DNA of 64,000 nt from Phialophora verrucosa (Eukaryota > Ascomycota > Eurotiomycetes > Chaetothyriales > Herpotrichiellaceae), in contig MSED01000006.1 in the NCBI GenBank assembly GCA_002099365.1, forward strand, positions 496,001 through 560,000. The letters are read 5' to 3'. The notes under the pieces were generated by a model, which was given only the letters and a program-made list of their open reading frames with translations, was not told the DNA's origin and made no database searches. Below, piece by piece: positions 23,064 to 35,000 of this stretch; position 1 is the first letter of the stretch, and each line of letters opens with the position of its first letter. Made by a program: the position numbers and the translations under genes.

Positions 23064-23486
23064 CTTCTGGGATTCACAAGAGATTCGAGGGGCAATCCTG
23101 GTCAGAGCTCACATGGTGACTTTCGTTCCGGAGTTGTCATGATGTGTATTTCCAATTCGACCTCGCATCTTCATCTGTGGTCGGAATTGGCGAATGGAGA
23201 AAATCCCAATCGAGGAAATCCCCCAAGCGGCTAGTGGCCCCTCTGCGAAGATCTGCTCGGTTTCTTTTTACGGCAAACATGGCTGCAGCTTCCCGCAAAG
23301 CATTTGTAAGGACCTGGACGAGCTGGACAATACCGGTCTGGGAAATTCCCCTTGGGCAACCGATGTGGGCTCTTCAAAAGGGCTAGAGCTGGAGCACCGT
23401 TATTCGATGGCGAGGTATATCAGTGCCTTTACCCCAGAGACGTCGTCCATGTTGCCACGCACTACATCGATCGTCACGGCACGAAG

Positions 23487-25478
23487 ATGGCGGACAGCAG
23501 ACCCAAACACCGCGCCGCTGCGCATGAGGAGCATGTCACCGAAGGCTTCCACGCCGGAGCCCTCTCGGAGCACACCGTCCACCATCCGACTGGCTTTTGG
23601 AACTGGCGGCTCATCGTTAACAGTAGGTGCAAAGGCACTTTCCGCCAACCCCATTGACATACAGTTCTAACTCACTTTATCGCAGTGGTAACAATCGGTC
23701 TTTCCTTGGGTCTGTACGGCTACGACAACAACTTTGTGGCTCCGCTCCTGGCACTGCCTCTCTTCATCCTCAAATACCAGGGTGTCGGACCTGCCTTTAC
23801 GGTGAGTCTTGGGTCGTAAATTCTCCTTCCGTTACTGTCGCTAACTCCCATATCGGCCCGGAACCTTGACCTGATTGTCACAGTACCACTCGTGGGGGGT
23901 AGGTTGGCCCATCTACCTAGCCATCTGTCTAAAGAAGACCGCCCATCGGCTCCAGACTTATCTTCCGCCAGCATTCCCTCCAGATCTGGAAATTTCTGAC
24001 GTGCTCGCAGCCGCAAGCGGTTCTTTTGTTGCCATGCCTCTCATGAAACGCATAGGGCGGAAAAAGACCATGATGCTGGCATACTTCTTTCTGTGTACCC
24101 CCGGTTCGATCTTACAACTCTTTGCACCCAACACTGGCGCATTGGTGGTAGGCAGGTTCTGGAACTGTAAGCAACTGACACGCCATCCTTGGACTAGCAA
24201 ACCCGAGCTGACTCCTCTAGATGTCGGCATCAGTGTCTTGACCACGACCGCACCGCTTTACCTCACTGAACTAGTACCTCCTCATATCCGAGCCCGTGCC
24301 GTCGGCTTCTGCGTTGCAGGAACATGCGTGGTGGCCGTGATTGCCACTACCATCGTTTGGGGTACCGAAAAGATCAACGATAGTCGACAGTACAAGGTAC
24401 CTCTTGCGATCCAGGCCGCCTGTCCTGTTGCGTTTGGCGTTCTGATGCTGTTGTGCTACGAATCGCCCCTCTGGTATATTCAAAATGGCAAGCTGGATGA
24501 GGCGCGCCGGGTCCTAATGGCACTTCGAAACAATGCCACAGAGCTTGTCGAGACGGAACTTTCTCTCTACCGTGCTGCCGTCGACGCCGAACGGGAACGG
24601 CGCGAACAATCCAGATTCTGGGACATCCTGAACCGCACTCACCTGCAACGCACCCTGACCGCTGGGGCGCTCCTCTGTTCGAGCCAGGTGGGCGGCCAGA
24701 TCCTCATGCAAACGTACTCAACCGTCATCCTTGTCCAAAGCGGCGTCGCCAACCCCTTCCAAATCACCATCATAATCACATGCTTGCAATTTTTCGGCAC
24801 TATGATCGGTCCTGTCCTGGTCGATAAAGTCGGTCGAAGACCCGTCGCTCTTGCCGGTTTCTCGATCTTATTTGTCTTGGACATGGCGGCGGGCAGCCTT
24901 GCCGCCGCGGGCTTGACGACGAAAGGTCAACAATTAGGTCTCGCAGCGGTATTCATCGTCTTTGCCTTTTTCAACGCCGCCTCTTTCCAATCACTGTAAG
25001 TTGCCTGCCTGCCTGCCCTGATGCAGTTAAAAACTTGAATCAACTCCGTATCAAATCTCATATAAGCTAAGCTAACAACCGATACCCACCCACCTCCAGG
25101 GCGTACCTCCTCCCAGCAGAGATCCCTACACCATCCCTCCGCGAACCGACGATGGCGTGGTCGACCTTCTGGTCCTACGTCACCGCCGTGATCACAACTT
25201 TTGCCGTCCCGCAGCTCACCGCCCCGGACGCGGGCAACCTCGGCGCCAAAGCAGCGTTTGTCTTCGGTGGCTGCGTCTTCGTCACCACCATATGGTCGTA
25301 CTTCTACGTGCCGGAAACGAGGGCGCGCTCGACCGCCGAGATCGACGAGATGTACGCTGCCAAGCTGCCCATGCGGAAGTGGAGAGCCTATCAGAGCCAG
25401 ACTGTGAGGCAAGTAGTAGTGGATGTCCGACGAGAGAGTATAGTGGAGGAAAAAGACAGCCCGGGAAGTCTCGCTTGA
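23487..25478 (+). CDS. MFS sugar transporter family member
   Basis: Best model, six exons: 23487-23622, 23686-23801, 23856-23898, 24011-24166, 24221-24995, 25100-25478; total 534 residues in frame. It is a 12-helix proton symporter or facilitator of the sugar porter type. Visible signatures are NWRLIVN, GLYGYDNNFVAPLLALPLF, NLDLIVTVPLVG, MKRIGRKKTMM, GRFWNYVGISVLTTTAPLYLTEL, ESPLWYIQNGKLDEAR, DKVGRRPVAL and, near the end, FYVPETRARSTAEID in place of PETKG. The short exon 23856-23898 restores a conserved segment but requires an intron (23802-23855) that ends in CG, not AG. All other introns are GT-AG. The 24167-24220 intron is 54 bp and open in frame, so retention would not stop translation. 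Substrate unknown. It lies next to the hydrolase and a regulator. Confidence 0.85.
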
Positions 25479-26157
25479 ATGGAAGCGGACATGGAGATGG
25501 AAATCCATTCATCCATTCCCATGCGGTATACGAAATGCGGTATGTATGCTGCGTCTGCAGGGTCAATTGCGCGATGGATCATCTATCCTCTTTACAGAAG
25601 AAAATGATATGACAATGTTGGAGGCAATGAAAAATGAAAGTCAGTAAAGAAGCGGAGAGCCGCGAGGGAGAGCATGTGTGGATATATGCCGATTCTCTAC
25701 AATACTAGTGAATGTTATGTAGATGGTCCAAATCGCATTACATCTTATGTCTTCTTCACTTCCTGCTCCCTTCTCCATGCTCCCTGCAAGCGGCGTCTAA
25801 CCTTCCGGGCAAGGAGGAGGAAAAAGTAAGGTTGAATAGGACGGGTCACATACAGGTACCTGACGCTACCCTACACGTCGAACTGGATGAATATATGTGC
25901 ATGTGTGTATGGTGCGTCTAAAGGTGGCACTGGTGTGGTGAAAGACCTCTGCCCTCTACCATCTAGTGTCTATTCTCCAGTCCTCGAGTGGACTTTACGG
26001 ACGCAATGATGATCAGATCGTAATGATAATGGAAAGATTGCCATACATCTATGTCTACATTTTGCCTCGAACAGCCTCTCTCCCAATCGAACAACTCGGA
26101 CAATTTGAATAATTTGAACAAGTCGAGCGGTAGTTCACTCTCCGAGATTGCCACACC
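25479..26157. other. Intergenic, convergent 3' flanks
   Basis: It lies between the transporter and the convergent medium-chain reductase gene. No supported gene or RNA. Confidence 0.5.
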
Positions 26158-27267
26158 TCACACCTCATCCGCAACCCTCCACACCACTCTCTTCGCACTA
26201 ACCTTCTTGTCTCTCAACATTTTCAACGCCTTCTCCGCCCTCTCGAGCATCGTCTCCCCCTCGACGATCAACTGGTCGTTCGGCTCGATAACCCCATTCT
26301 CCAGCACAGAGGGCATGATTTCGCTCTGCAGCTTGTCCTTCAAGAACGCGTTGTCTAGGTAGAAATGCGTCCTCACGCCGACGGGCTCGACACCGGCAGG
26401 CCAGTCGGCCGCGTTGAGGACATCCATCTCGTAGACTGGCGTGACTCCCTCGGCAGCGTCCTTGACGATGATGGGGAGGAGAATCGCGACTTTGGTCACC
26501 CCACCTGGCTTTACGATGCGTGAGACGGGGAGGACACTGCCCTTGAGGCTGCCGATGCAGTCGAGTATGAATGCGATGCTATCGGCTGCCGCGCTGTGCT
26601 GAGAGGCCGCAAAGGTGGTGATTGCGTCCTCGACGCCCGTGTCTCGATAGTCGAAACACTTTGCCGCGCCGTAGCGGTGGAGTTTTTCGTGATGCGCTTT
26701 GCTCGCCGTGGTGATGACGTTCGTATAGCCGTAGTGTTTCAGGATCTGGAGGGCGAATTGTCCCACACTGGAACTTCCTCCCCAGATCAATATCCATTGG
26801 CCATGTTTCGGCAGCAGGTATCCGTCTGGTTTCGGCCACGGTAGCTCAAACCCAAAGTCCTTGGTGAGGGTATGCCACGCTGTGACAAAGTTGTTGGGAA
26901 GCGTCACGGCTTGCTGCATGGTGACATTACTTGGTAGCTTGCCGAACAAGTACTCTGGCGCGACGACATACTCTTGGTGCGCTTTCTCGGCCTGGTTGCG
27001 CCAGCTGAAGCCGAAGACTATATCTCCGGGCTTGTACTTTGTGGCGTCGGGTCCGACTTCGACCACCGCACCTGCAATGCCGTCACCGAGGACCTGGGGA
27101 TGTTGGACCAGGAGACCACCGTCTGCTTGGTGGAGATCAAGGGGTGTGGATGCTGTCCATAGTGCTCGCACGCGGATTTCATTGCCAGTCGGCGTCGGCG
27201 TGGGCACTTGGAGGATCTCGAGAGGGAGGCCGGGGCCAACTGTGACGATGGCGGGATGAGTTGCCAT
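26158..27267 (-). CDS. Medium-chain dehydrogenase/reductase, ToxD-like enoyl reductase type
   Basis: Intronless, 369 residues from the Met at 27267 (MATHPAIVTVGPG). An upstream in-frame Met at 27432 would add an unlikely leader of 55 residues. Family: medium-chain reductases with a GroES-like N-terminal half and a Rossmann NAD(P)H-binding half. Seen: GDGIAGAVVEVGPDATKYKPGDIVFGF, LPNNFVTAWHTL, and the nucleotide-binding GGSSSVGQFALQILKHYG. The cysteine ligands of structural zinc are absent, as in quinone/enoyl reductases. Related fungal proteins include ToxD and trans-acting enoyl reductases of polyketide pathways, but no polyketide synthase is present in this window. A detoxifying or catabolic reductase of the cytosol is equally likely. 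Confidence 0.88.
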   Translation of the reverse strand: MATHPAIVTVGPGLPLEILQVPTPTPTGNEIRVRALWTASTPLDLHQADGGLLVQHPQVLGDGIAGAVVEVGPDATKYKPGDIVFGFSWRNQAEKAHQEYVVAPEYLFGKLPSNVTMQQAVTLPNNFVTAWHTLTKDFGFELPWPKPDGYLLPKHGQWILIWGGSSSVGQFALQILKHYGYTNVITTASKAHHEKLHRYGAAKCFDYRDTGVEDAITTFAASQHSAAADSIAFILDCIGSLKGSVLPVSRIVKPGGVTKVAILLPIIVKDAAEGVTPVYEMDVLNAADWPAGVEPVGVRTHFYLDNAFLKDKLQSEIMPSVLENGVIEPNDQLIVEGETMLERAEKALKMLRDKKVSAKRVVWRVADEV

Positions 27268-27775
27268 GTTGAAGTCGTGAAAGACCAAGGCTGTCGAGGG
27301 ATGAGTTCGACAAAGTTTTGACAGCTGTGTTGAGGCTGTAAGAAGGTTGCATGGTGGCGCGCTTCGATACCGATGAGAATGGGCTCTTATATAGCCGAGG
27401 GACCTGCAGAATGGTTGAGCACGACCTCTCAAACTTCCCGGCTGCTTTGCTCATCCTTTCTGCCTTGGTACAACCCGATGCTCTTTTTTGCAAGCCCATT
27501 ACTAAGACCAGTCGTCATACGGTGGATCATAGAGGCTTGAATTTTCGTCCGTGTCTTGGGGGACGCAGCAGGTCGTATGGCAGGCAGCAGAGGTCCAAGC
27601 ACGGCACGCGCGGCCGATCAAAGATGTTCTCGTCGATGCCTTGATGGTGATGTAGAATCACATGGACTACTACCCAGGACGCTACGGGTCATATCAATGA
27701 CGGTGGGTGCAGACGGCGGCTGACTCGAACGTCTCCCGGATATGGCGAGAGACGTATGCGAGCGCAGGGGCACCT
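27268..27775. other. Promoter region of the medium-chain reductase
   Basis: It lies between two minus-strand genes. TATATAGC near 27390, about 125 bases upstream of the ATG, is a candidate TATA element. Nothing else evident. Confidence 0.4.
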
Positions 27776-29530
27776 TCAACCAAGTTCCTCCAGTCGTTCT
27801 GCATCTGGATATCGTGGATCTTGCTCATGGAGACCCTGTTCAGGTTCAAAGGTCGGTATGTCGGCAGCCATCTTCATATGCGTGTCACCTATCGACCTGA
27901 GTTTTCGAACAACCCAAGTTCTCTCTGGCCCTGGCTCAAACACCATCAAGCATAATCTCAAGGCGAAGATGACGAAGAAAGGTCCCAAGAACGAAGACGT
28001 CAACATGAATGGCGTGGTCCGACAGATTTCCCTGCACATCTCTCGGTTCTCCATCAGGTACAGTGAGGTCTTCTCGGGCGCAATTTCCCTTTCGTTTTCC
28101 TTCAGGATGTGGTTGAGGATCAGCATGATTGTCCAGTGGCCTATGTGTTGGGATGCGATGAATACATTCGCGAAAACGTATTGTTTGGGGAAGACTGGGT
28201 CCGAGGTGCCCATCGTGGCCGTCTCGAGTCCCTTTCTAGCGAGCGCCGTCCGGAACCTCAGATTGATAGACTTCAGATTTGCCCTGTGCAGGCGTGCTCG
28301 CGCCAGCACCAATTCAGTATGAGCCGCAAACTGGTCAGGCGTCATCTTCCGTTTGAACCTGTCCAAGAGCCTGGCATCCCTGAGCGTCGTGGGGATTTGT
28401 ACATGCTCAAGGTAGAATTCTTCGGTTAACTCAAAGATGTCGAGTCGCTCCTCAGGGATTCCAGAGGCTCGCAGATCGTTATGGATCTTCTCGGCCATCT
28501 CGAGCCACTGGGGCTCGGCTAAGAAGCACGCTTCGTCTCGCATAAAAGCATCGATGATAATAGTATGCCGATAAGCGAGAAAGACATCCCGATCTAAACC
28601 GCTGAGATGTCGATTTGGTCCACGAAGCCGCATCAGCATTCCAGCGCCCCCGGAGTGACGCACCCATGAATCATTCGAGTCAGAAGCAAACATTTCGTAA
28701 AATGAGAGCAAGATAGTTGCGGACAGCGTCTCGGTCGACATTCCGTTGGTATCATCGCTGAGAGCCTTGTTGAGCAGTCGGAGTGCGTTGCCGTAGAATC
28801 GCCTCGACTCTTGCACAAAGGGTTCCGACCGCTGAACCCGACCTAAGTGGACCAGAGAAACAGCTCGAATGGAGGAGTCGAGGAGTTTCGAACCGAACAT
28901 GCGTGGTAATTGGGACAGCCAGTTCTGATGGCTCCGCAGCTGAGGAGGGAGCAGGAGTGGGCCGTGACCGCCGAGCGCGGACGAAAACGTGTTGAGGAGC
29001 TGCTCCTGCGCCAAATACGGGGAGTAGACACTGCCATTGAGTGCCGCAGAGAAGGACATGTCAAGGGTGATGGACCCGCCGTGTCGGAGGCCGGATAAGT
29101 CTGTGTATGGCGCATGAATGGATATGCCATCGGGCTCAGGGAACACCTGGTACGGCGCTAAGCCTGCGAAAACGCCATCGCCTTGTGTCCATTGACCGTG
29201 CTCATGAAGCTGCTCGTCCAGATCCGGAGTGTTGAAGCGGGTGACCCAGCTCAACGAGTCTTCCGGAGATGATCCCGAGGACTGACTGTGGTGGCTCGTC
29301 GATGTCGGCGGCGACTCGCTCTCGAAGCCCACTTTAGACTCGGTCGCATCCTTCTGAGCGAAGCGCTTTCTGAGTTTGGAGCTTTCGTCGTGAATTCTTA
29401 GGTCGGAATCGTAACCGGGACAGGGACGATTCCCCTTCTTGCAATTGTTGCAGATGGGGCGCGTCAAGTCGCACCTCACCCGGCGTTGAACACATATTCT
29501 ACACCCTTTGCTTCTCGGAACCCCGACCAT
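27776..29530 (-). CDS. Zn2Cys6 fungal transcription factor
   Basis: A single open frame of 584 residues. The zinc cluster is at the extreme N-terminus: Cys10, 13, 20, 27, 30, 37 in GCRICVQRRVRC and CNNCKKGNRPC, the standard spacing, followed by RIHDESSKLRKRF. A Ser-rich linker follows (SPPTSTSHHSQSSGSSPEDS). The remainder is helical, consistent with the Fungal_trans_2-like domain (LLSFYEMFASDSNDSWVRHSGG), a signature I associate with many uncharacterised regulators. The final residues extend beyond the usual domain and may contain an unrecognised intron. It lies upstream of and on the same strand as the medium-chain reductase, with a 508 bp gap. Targets unknown. Confidence 0.88.
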   Translation of the reverse strand: MVGVPRSKGCRICVQRRVRCDLTRPICNNCKKGNRPCPGYDSDLRIHDESSKLRKRFAQKDATESKVGFESESPPTSTSHHSQSSGSSPEDSLSWVTRFNTPDLDEQLHEHGQWTQGDGVFAGLAPYQVFPEPDGISIHAPYTDLSGLRHGGSITLDMSFSAALNGSVYSPYLAQEQLLNTFSSALGGHGPLLLPPQLRSHQNWLSQLPRMFGSKLLDSSIRAVSLVHLGRVQRSEPFVQESRRFYGNALRLLNKALSDDTNGMSTETLSATILLSFYEMFASDSNDSWVRHSGGAGMLMRLRGPNRHLSGLDRDVFLAYRHTIIIDAFMRDEACFLAEPQWLEMAEKIHNDLRASGIPEERLDIFELTEEFYLEHVQIPTTLRDARLLDRFKRKMTPDQFAAHTELVLARARLHRANLKSINLRFRTALARKGLETATMGTSDPVFPKQYVFANVFIASQHIGHWTIMLILNHILKENEREIAPEKTSLYLMENREMCREICRTTPFMLTSSFLGPFFVIFALRLCLMVFEPGPERTWVVRKLRSIGDTHMKMAADIPTFEPEQGLHEQDPRYPDAERLEELG

Positions 29531-30204
29531 GCCTAATTAAATGCAGGAGGCATTAAAGACGGTCCGAGAGTTGGATGGCGTCGATGGGCTAGTTATCGTA
29601 AAGCCACGGACAGCGTTACAGCTGGCATCGCCCAGCACCGAGAAACCTGAAATCGTGGATGCCTGAAATCGAGCAAAGCGCTGTTCCCCCCGAGCCGTCT
29701 TAGGCCAAGCTGAATCTTGAATCACAGCGCCAGCGGGACTCTCCGCTCAATCATACGGTCCGCCTAATCACAGACACGGCACGGGTTCGATTGCGATTGA
29801 TGATGACGACGTGTTGTGGCAGCGCAGCATGCAGAAACGCAAAGACAGCCAGTGAGGGAATTGAGAGCGAGGCTCAGCCTTAACGGGCGCCTCACGGGCT
29901 AGCCTAGGCGAGTCAAGCCTGGGCCGCTTAGCCACCATCTCGCCGTCCTCGTTTCTTGCTCACCCACTGACCAACGATTGCATTATCAAAAGGCTGTAGC
30001 ATTACGGCCAGAGACTGTGCTGGCTACCAGACGGGGAATAGTGAAGTCATCAAACGCTGTTCTTTTGCATAGGCACCTCTCGAGATTCTTGGCCACCCAG
30101 ATCCACTACTCGAACATAATCTCAATGTCCTGCCAGATACACCCATGCTCGTCAGGGGAGAAACGGGGCCCTCTTGAGACGAGAGACCTAGGACTCGAAG
30201 CTCT
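29531..30204. other. Intergenic region
   Basis: Promoter side of the Zn2Cys6 gene and 3' flank of hat2. The short open frames here have no recognisable product. Confidence 0.5.
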
Positions 30205-31620
30205 CTAACCTTCGAGCTCATTCATGGGTACATCCTCATCGTCAGGGCCCACGATAGCCTCGGCGACTTTCCACACCTGAATCAGATTGTCATCTGCGGC
30301 ACTGCACACCACCCAAGGACTGTTCTTGTTCCAAGCAAAGTCGCTAATGCGGTTGGTATGACCTCCGTGCATGAACAGCAACTCGGGAGGACCGTCCTCA
30401 CTGTCTTCCGGCGCCTGCTCCTCTCCGACCCTTTCAAGATCCCAAAACATGATTCTTCGATCATAGCTGCTGGATGCGAGCACCGATTCCTCGAAAGGAT
30501 GCCACTCCAGAGTCGTCACGCTGTCGTTGTGCCCCTCTAGCACGTGCAGCTTATCTTTGAGATTCCGTAGATCCCAGATGGCAATGGTCTTGTCTGCACT
30601 TCCTGTCGCCACCACTGACTCCACAGCCCCGTTGAATGCGATAGCGTTGATCGCGTCACGGTGCTGATTCTCGGCCTTGGCTGCCACTCTCGTGGTGTCC
30701 GGCTGCCTCAGATCCAGAAGCTGCATAGTCAGGTCGTCTGAGACCGTCCCAAGGAGGTGCGGCACAATGGGGTGGAATTGGACATCGTTGACGATTCCGA
30801 CATGGTGGGTGTATCGCCGTGACTCATTGATCAATTTATTCGATTTCGAGGCTTGTGAGATGTCCCACAGCCGGACCGTGTGGTCTTCGCTGGCCGTGGC
30901 CAATCGACCGCTTTGATGAGGATCCCAGCTCAGTCCATAGCCTTCTTTTGTATGACCGCCGAGTTCCAGGGTTGGCTTAGGCGTTCCCGTGGGTATGGAG
31001 GAAAATTTTGTCTTGTCCCAGATCAGAATGCGTCCATCTGTGACCATGGTCGCAATGATGTTGGGATTTTGGGGTTGATATCGAGCTTTGTTGACCTCGC
31101 CGGGATGGTCGATCTTTTGGGTAATGGTGAACTTGACTTCGAACTGATTCTTGCCTGACGGGCCGCCGCCATAACCGCCAATCTCTCCTGTCTCTTCATT
31201 GTAGTCCTTGACGTCTGGCTTCTTGGGTTTGGGTAACTGGACGTCGGCGATCTCGAGGTAGTTTGGTTGCCCTTCTGCGGTATGTGTGCCAATCAGCAGC
31301 CGGTGTTTGGAGTAATTTGCGTCAGGTGCACTGAAAAATGTTAGCAATGGGCAAGCCGGAAGGGCCGAGTGTGACTGACTCTGTGATGTCTGGGAACCAC
31401 TGGGTAGTCAACGTAGGCCAGTCTAAGGCGGTGCTGAGGATCATGTCATAGAGAAAGGGCGCATTCTTCTTCCATGTCTTGTATTCTTCATTAATGATTT
31501 TTTGCTCAGCTTCGGCGTCTTCCTGGTTGAGCTCCTGCTCGCTCACTGTGGGTTGACGGTGGTTAGTGAGTGATTGCAGGAATGCGAATGCGCCTTACTG
31601 TTCTCATCCTCGTCTGCCAT
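30205..31620 (-). CDS. hat2: Histone acetyltransferase type B subunit 2 (RbAp46/48-like WD40)
   Basis: Three exons (31620-31599, 31545-31380, 31330-30205; introns 53 and 49 bp) give 437 residues. Hat2 is the WD40 partner of Hat1, which acetylates newly made histone H4, and related proteins act in CAF-1 and other histone complexes. Seen: an acidic N-terminus, the histone-binding helix INEEYKTWKKNAPFLYDMIL, ALDWPTLTTQW, HRLLIGTHT, then seven WD repeats such as VATGSADKTIAIWDLRN and HGGHTNRISDFAWNKNSPW, and the C-terminal VWKVAEAIVG. The EVNKARYQPQNPNIIAT segment is typical of the family. The tiny first exon (22 bases) and the second intron donor (GTCAGT) were fixed by frame and conserved residues. 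Msi1-type paralogs are the main alternative; overall similarity favours Hat2. Divergent from xrn1. Confidence 0.93.
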
Positions 31621-32083
31621 GGTGATGAAGAAGAGGCGCAGAAGAACGTAGTAGAGAGCAGATAGCAATGGGTGACGAGCGTGACAGTACAAATAGTCAA
31701 AAGCGTGCTTGATGCTGTTGGACGCTTCATCAATGCTTCTGTGCTCCCATGTGAGTTCACATCGAATCTCAAATGGAACGCGGCGCGGTCGCGTTAAGGG
31801 ATACGGTGGAGTGCTTCGACGCAGATGACGACCAAAAGAGGAAAAGCTGCCGAGCCTGAATTCCCCAGATCTGCCTTTCGCCCTCGAACCGACGACTCAT
31901 CATCAGACCGACAAACAATTAACTACTCTCTGTCACAGCCCTCTAGGCAAGATATTCTTTGTTCTTCTCTGCGCACCTGGGACCTGCGCATCCTGTATGT
32001 GAACTCAGGAACCGCAGCTTCAGGATTCGCTTTCTCTTGACCGACATCAATTTCTCTCGTGTGATTCTGCGCCCACCGCCACC
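31621..32083. promoter_or_regulatory. Shared divergent promoter region of hat2 and xrn1
   Basis: 463 bases separate the two start codons. Both genes must be driven from this interval. No strong TATA box stands out, as is common for housekeeping genes. Confidence 0.6.
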
Positions 32084-35000
32084 ATGGGTGTCCCCAAATT
32101 CTTCAGATGGATGAGCGAGAGGTATCCGGCGATATCGCAGCTCATCGCCGAAAACCGCATTCCGGAGTTCGACTGTCTTTATCTCGACATGAACGGCATC
32201 ATCCACAACTGTACCCACAAAGACTCGGACTCTCCTTCGTTCCGAATGACTGAGGACAAAATGTTCATTGCTATTTTCAACTACATTGAGCACCTTTTCG
32301 GCAAAATCAAACCGAAGAAGTTGTTTTTCATGGCGATCGACGGCGTCGCACCCCGCGCCAAGATGAACCAGCAGCGCTCTCGCCGCTTCCGAACAGCCCT
32401 TGATGCGGAAAAGGCTAGAGATAAGGCGATCAAGGAGGGCTTAGAACTCCCAAAAGAAGAGCCCTTTGACAGCAACTGTATCACTCCTGGCACCGAGTTC
32501 ATGGCGAAGCTCACCAAACAGCTCAAATATTTCATCAGCAAGAAGGTGTCCGAGGATGTGGATTGGCAAGGTGTTGAGGTCGTTCTATCCGGTCACGAGG
32601 TACCGGGTGAAGGCGAACACAAAATTATGGAATACATCCGCCAAGCCAAAGCGCAACCCGGTTATGACCCTAACGTCCGCCACTGTCTCTACGGTCTTGA
32701 CGCAGACTTGATCATGTTGGGTCTCCTCAGCCATGACCCTCATTTCTGCTTGCTTCGAGAAGAGGTCACCTTTGGCAGGCAATCACAGAAGAAATCCAAA
32801 GAACTGGAACACCAAAACTTCTACCTTATGCATCTCTGCATTGTACGGGAATACCTTGAGCTGGAATTTCAAGATCTCGAACAGGAAGGTGCCCTCGATT
32901 TTGAATACGATATGGAACGGATTATTGACGACTTCATTCTCATGGCTTTCTTTGTCGGAAACGATTTTCTACCGAATCTTCCTAACTTGCACATCAACGA
33001 AGGGGCATTGGCGCTTATGTTTCAGAAGTACAAGCAGATTCTTCCTACGTTGGGTGGGTACATCAACGAGCAGGGTGTCATCAATCTGCAAAGAATGGAG
33101 GTACTCCTTGACGAGTTGTCTGAAGTGGAGCATCGCTTCTTCGAAGCCGAATATGCCGATTCCAAATGGATCAATGCAAAGCGCAATACTCAAGCCGTGG
33201 ACAAGCCACTGACGGCGTCGCGTGGGCCACTCAGAATTTCTCCTGAGCACAAGACGATTTTCAAGGATGTCAAGAAGTTCTTCATTTCACCTGTCAACAA
33301 AGACCCTACCACAAGGCAGCCCTTTAATCTTCCATCCACACTCCCTGCTAGGGATCGGAAGTTTGTGCAGCAGCTGGCTACCGACCTGAACCTGCAATGG
33401 TCCACCAAGGAAAATGAAGAAGGCGACCGCTTTATTCAGCTCGAGTTCCCACCTACACCTCACGCCGAAGACTCGGAGGAAGAGGAAGATGAAGAATCCC
33501 AGCTGGCTATTATGCGCGCCCTGAAGCGTTACGAAAATGCAAAAGTTGAGCAGGCTACCGATGAGCAGGCTCAACAGAGCATGGAGCAGAAGTACGACCA
33601 GAAGTTCTACGAGTGGAAGGACACGTATTACAAGGAAAAGTTTGGCTGGGGGCTCGAGAACGAGGAGGGCTTGAGACATCTAACTGAGAACTACGTGCAG
33701 GGTCTGCAATGGGTTCTTTACTACTATTATCGTGGTGTGGCGTCTTGGCCTTGGTTCTATCAGTATCACTACTCGCCGATGATCTCCGATGTCAAGAAGG
33801 GCCTTGGCGCTGATATGAATTTCCAGCTTGGCCAGCCATTTCGACCGTTCCAGCAACTCATGGGGGTGCTTCCAGATCGAAGCAAGAAGATTGTTCCGAC
33901 AGTCTACCATGATCTGATGACGTCGAAGGATTCGCCTATTATCGACTTTTATCCACGAGATTTTGAACTTGACATGAACGGCAAGAAACAGGAATGGGAG
34001 GCTGTTGTCAAAATTCCGTTCATCGAGGAACATCGCTTGCTCAATGCTATGGCGCCAAAGGATGCCATGCTCTCGGAAGAAGAGCGCTTGCGAAACGATT
34101 TTGGTGTCAGTCTCAAATTTGTCTACTCCCCCGAGGTAGACTACACCTATCCCACCTCTCTTGTCGGTATCTTCCCCGACCTGCCGCACTGTCACTGCGT
34201 CCAGAACGAATTTGAACTGCCGACCATGGACGGGCTGGAGCCGTATGTTGGTCTAGTCGAGGGTGTCAAGCTCGGAGTCGCAGCTTTGGCAGGCTTTCCG
34301 AGTTTGAAGACCCTACCTTTTACCGCTTCCTTGGGCTTCCACGGCGTCAGTGTCTTCCAGCAAGACAGCCGGAATGAAAGCATGGTGGTCACAGTGTCAG
34401 ATACCGAGACGCGAGCCAAGGTGGAGTTTGCCAAAGTGCTGCTTAACAAGCGTGTACATGTTGGCTACCCATTCTTGCAGGAAGCGAAAGTGGTGAAGGT
34501 TTCCGATGAGCTTTTTGACTACCTTCCGATTGCCACTGCTGAAAATGTTCCCCATCAAGTCAAGGCAATTGAACACTCTGGAAAAGAAATCGATGACTTC
34601 CACAAGAAGGCGGAACGGATCGAGAAATACTACAGCAAAAGACTTGGGATGTTGATTGGTGATGTCGAGTCCCTTGTTCAGGTGGAAATGCTCAAGGGCC
34701 TTAAAAAGCTGGACGACGGGTCGACTGTTAAGGAGTTTGCAGAGATGCCGGGCCTGGAAACGATCCACGCGACTCAGGTTGTTGTCGAGAACGTGATTAG
34801 CGAGGACGTTCGGTTCATCGAACAAGCCGCTGTGCCGATCGAGATAGAGTTTCCAGAAGGCACTAACGCGTTCTTCCTAGGTGACTACGCTTACGGGCGA
34901 CCTCTGAGTGTCATTGGCCATGAGAACGGAAAGGCGAAATGCTTGGTTGCATTCTCGAAAGGTCGTCAAGTCGAATTCGGACGCGACATCGCCCGGCAAG

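Noticed and set aside
26158..27267. Polyketide-cluster trans enoyl reductase
   Set aside because: Similarity to ToxD-like proteins alone is not enough; no polyketide synthase or related gene is in the window.
29770..29800. GGGTTCGATTGCG as a tRNA B-box
   Set aside because: No matching A-box or acceptor-stem pairing around it.
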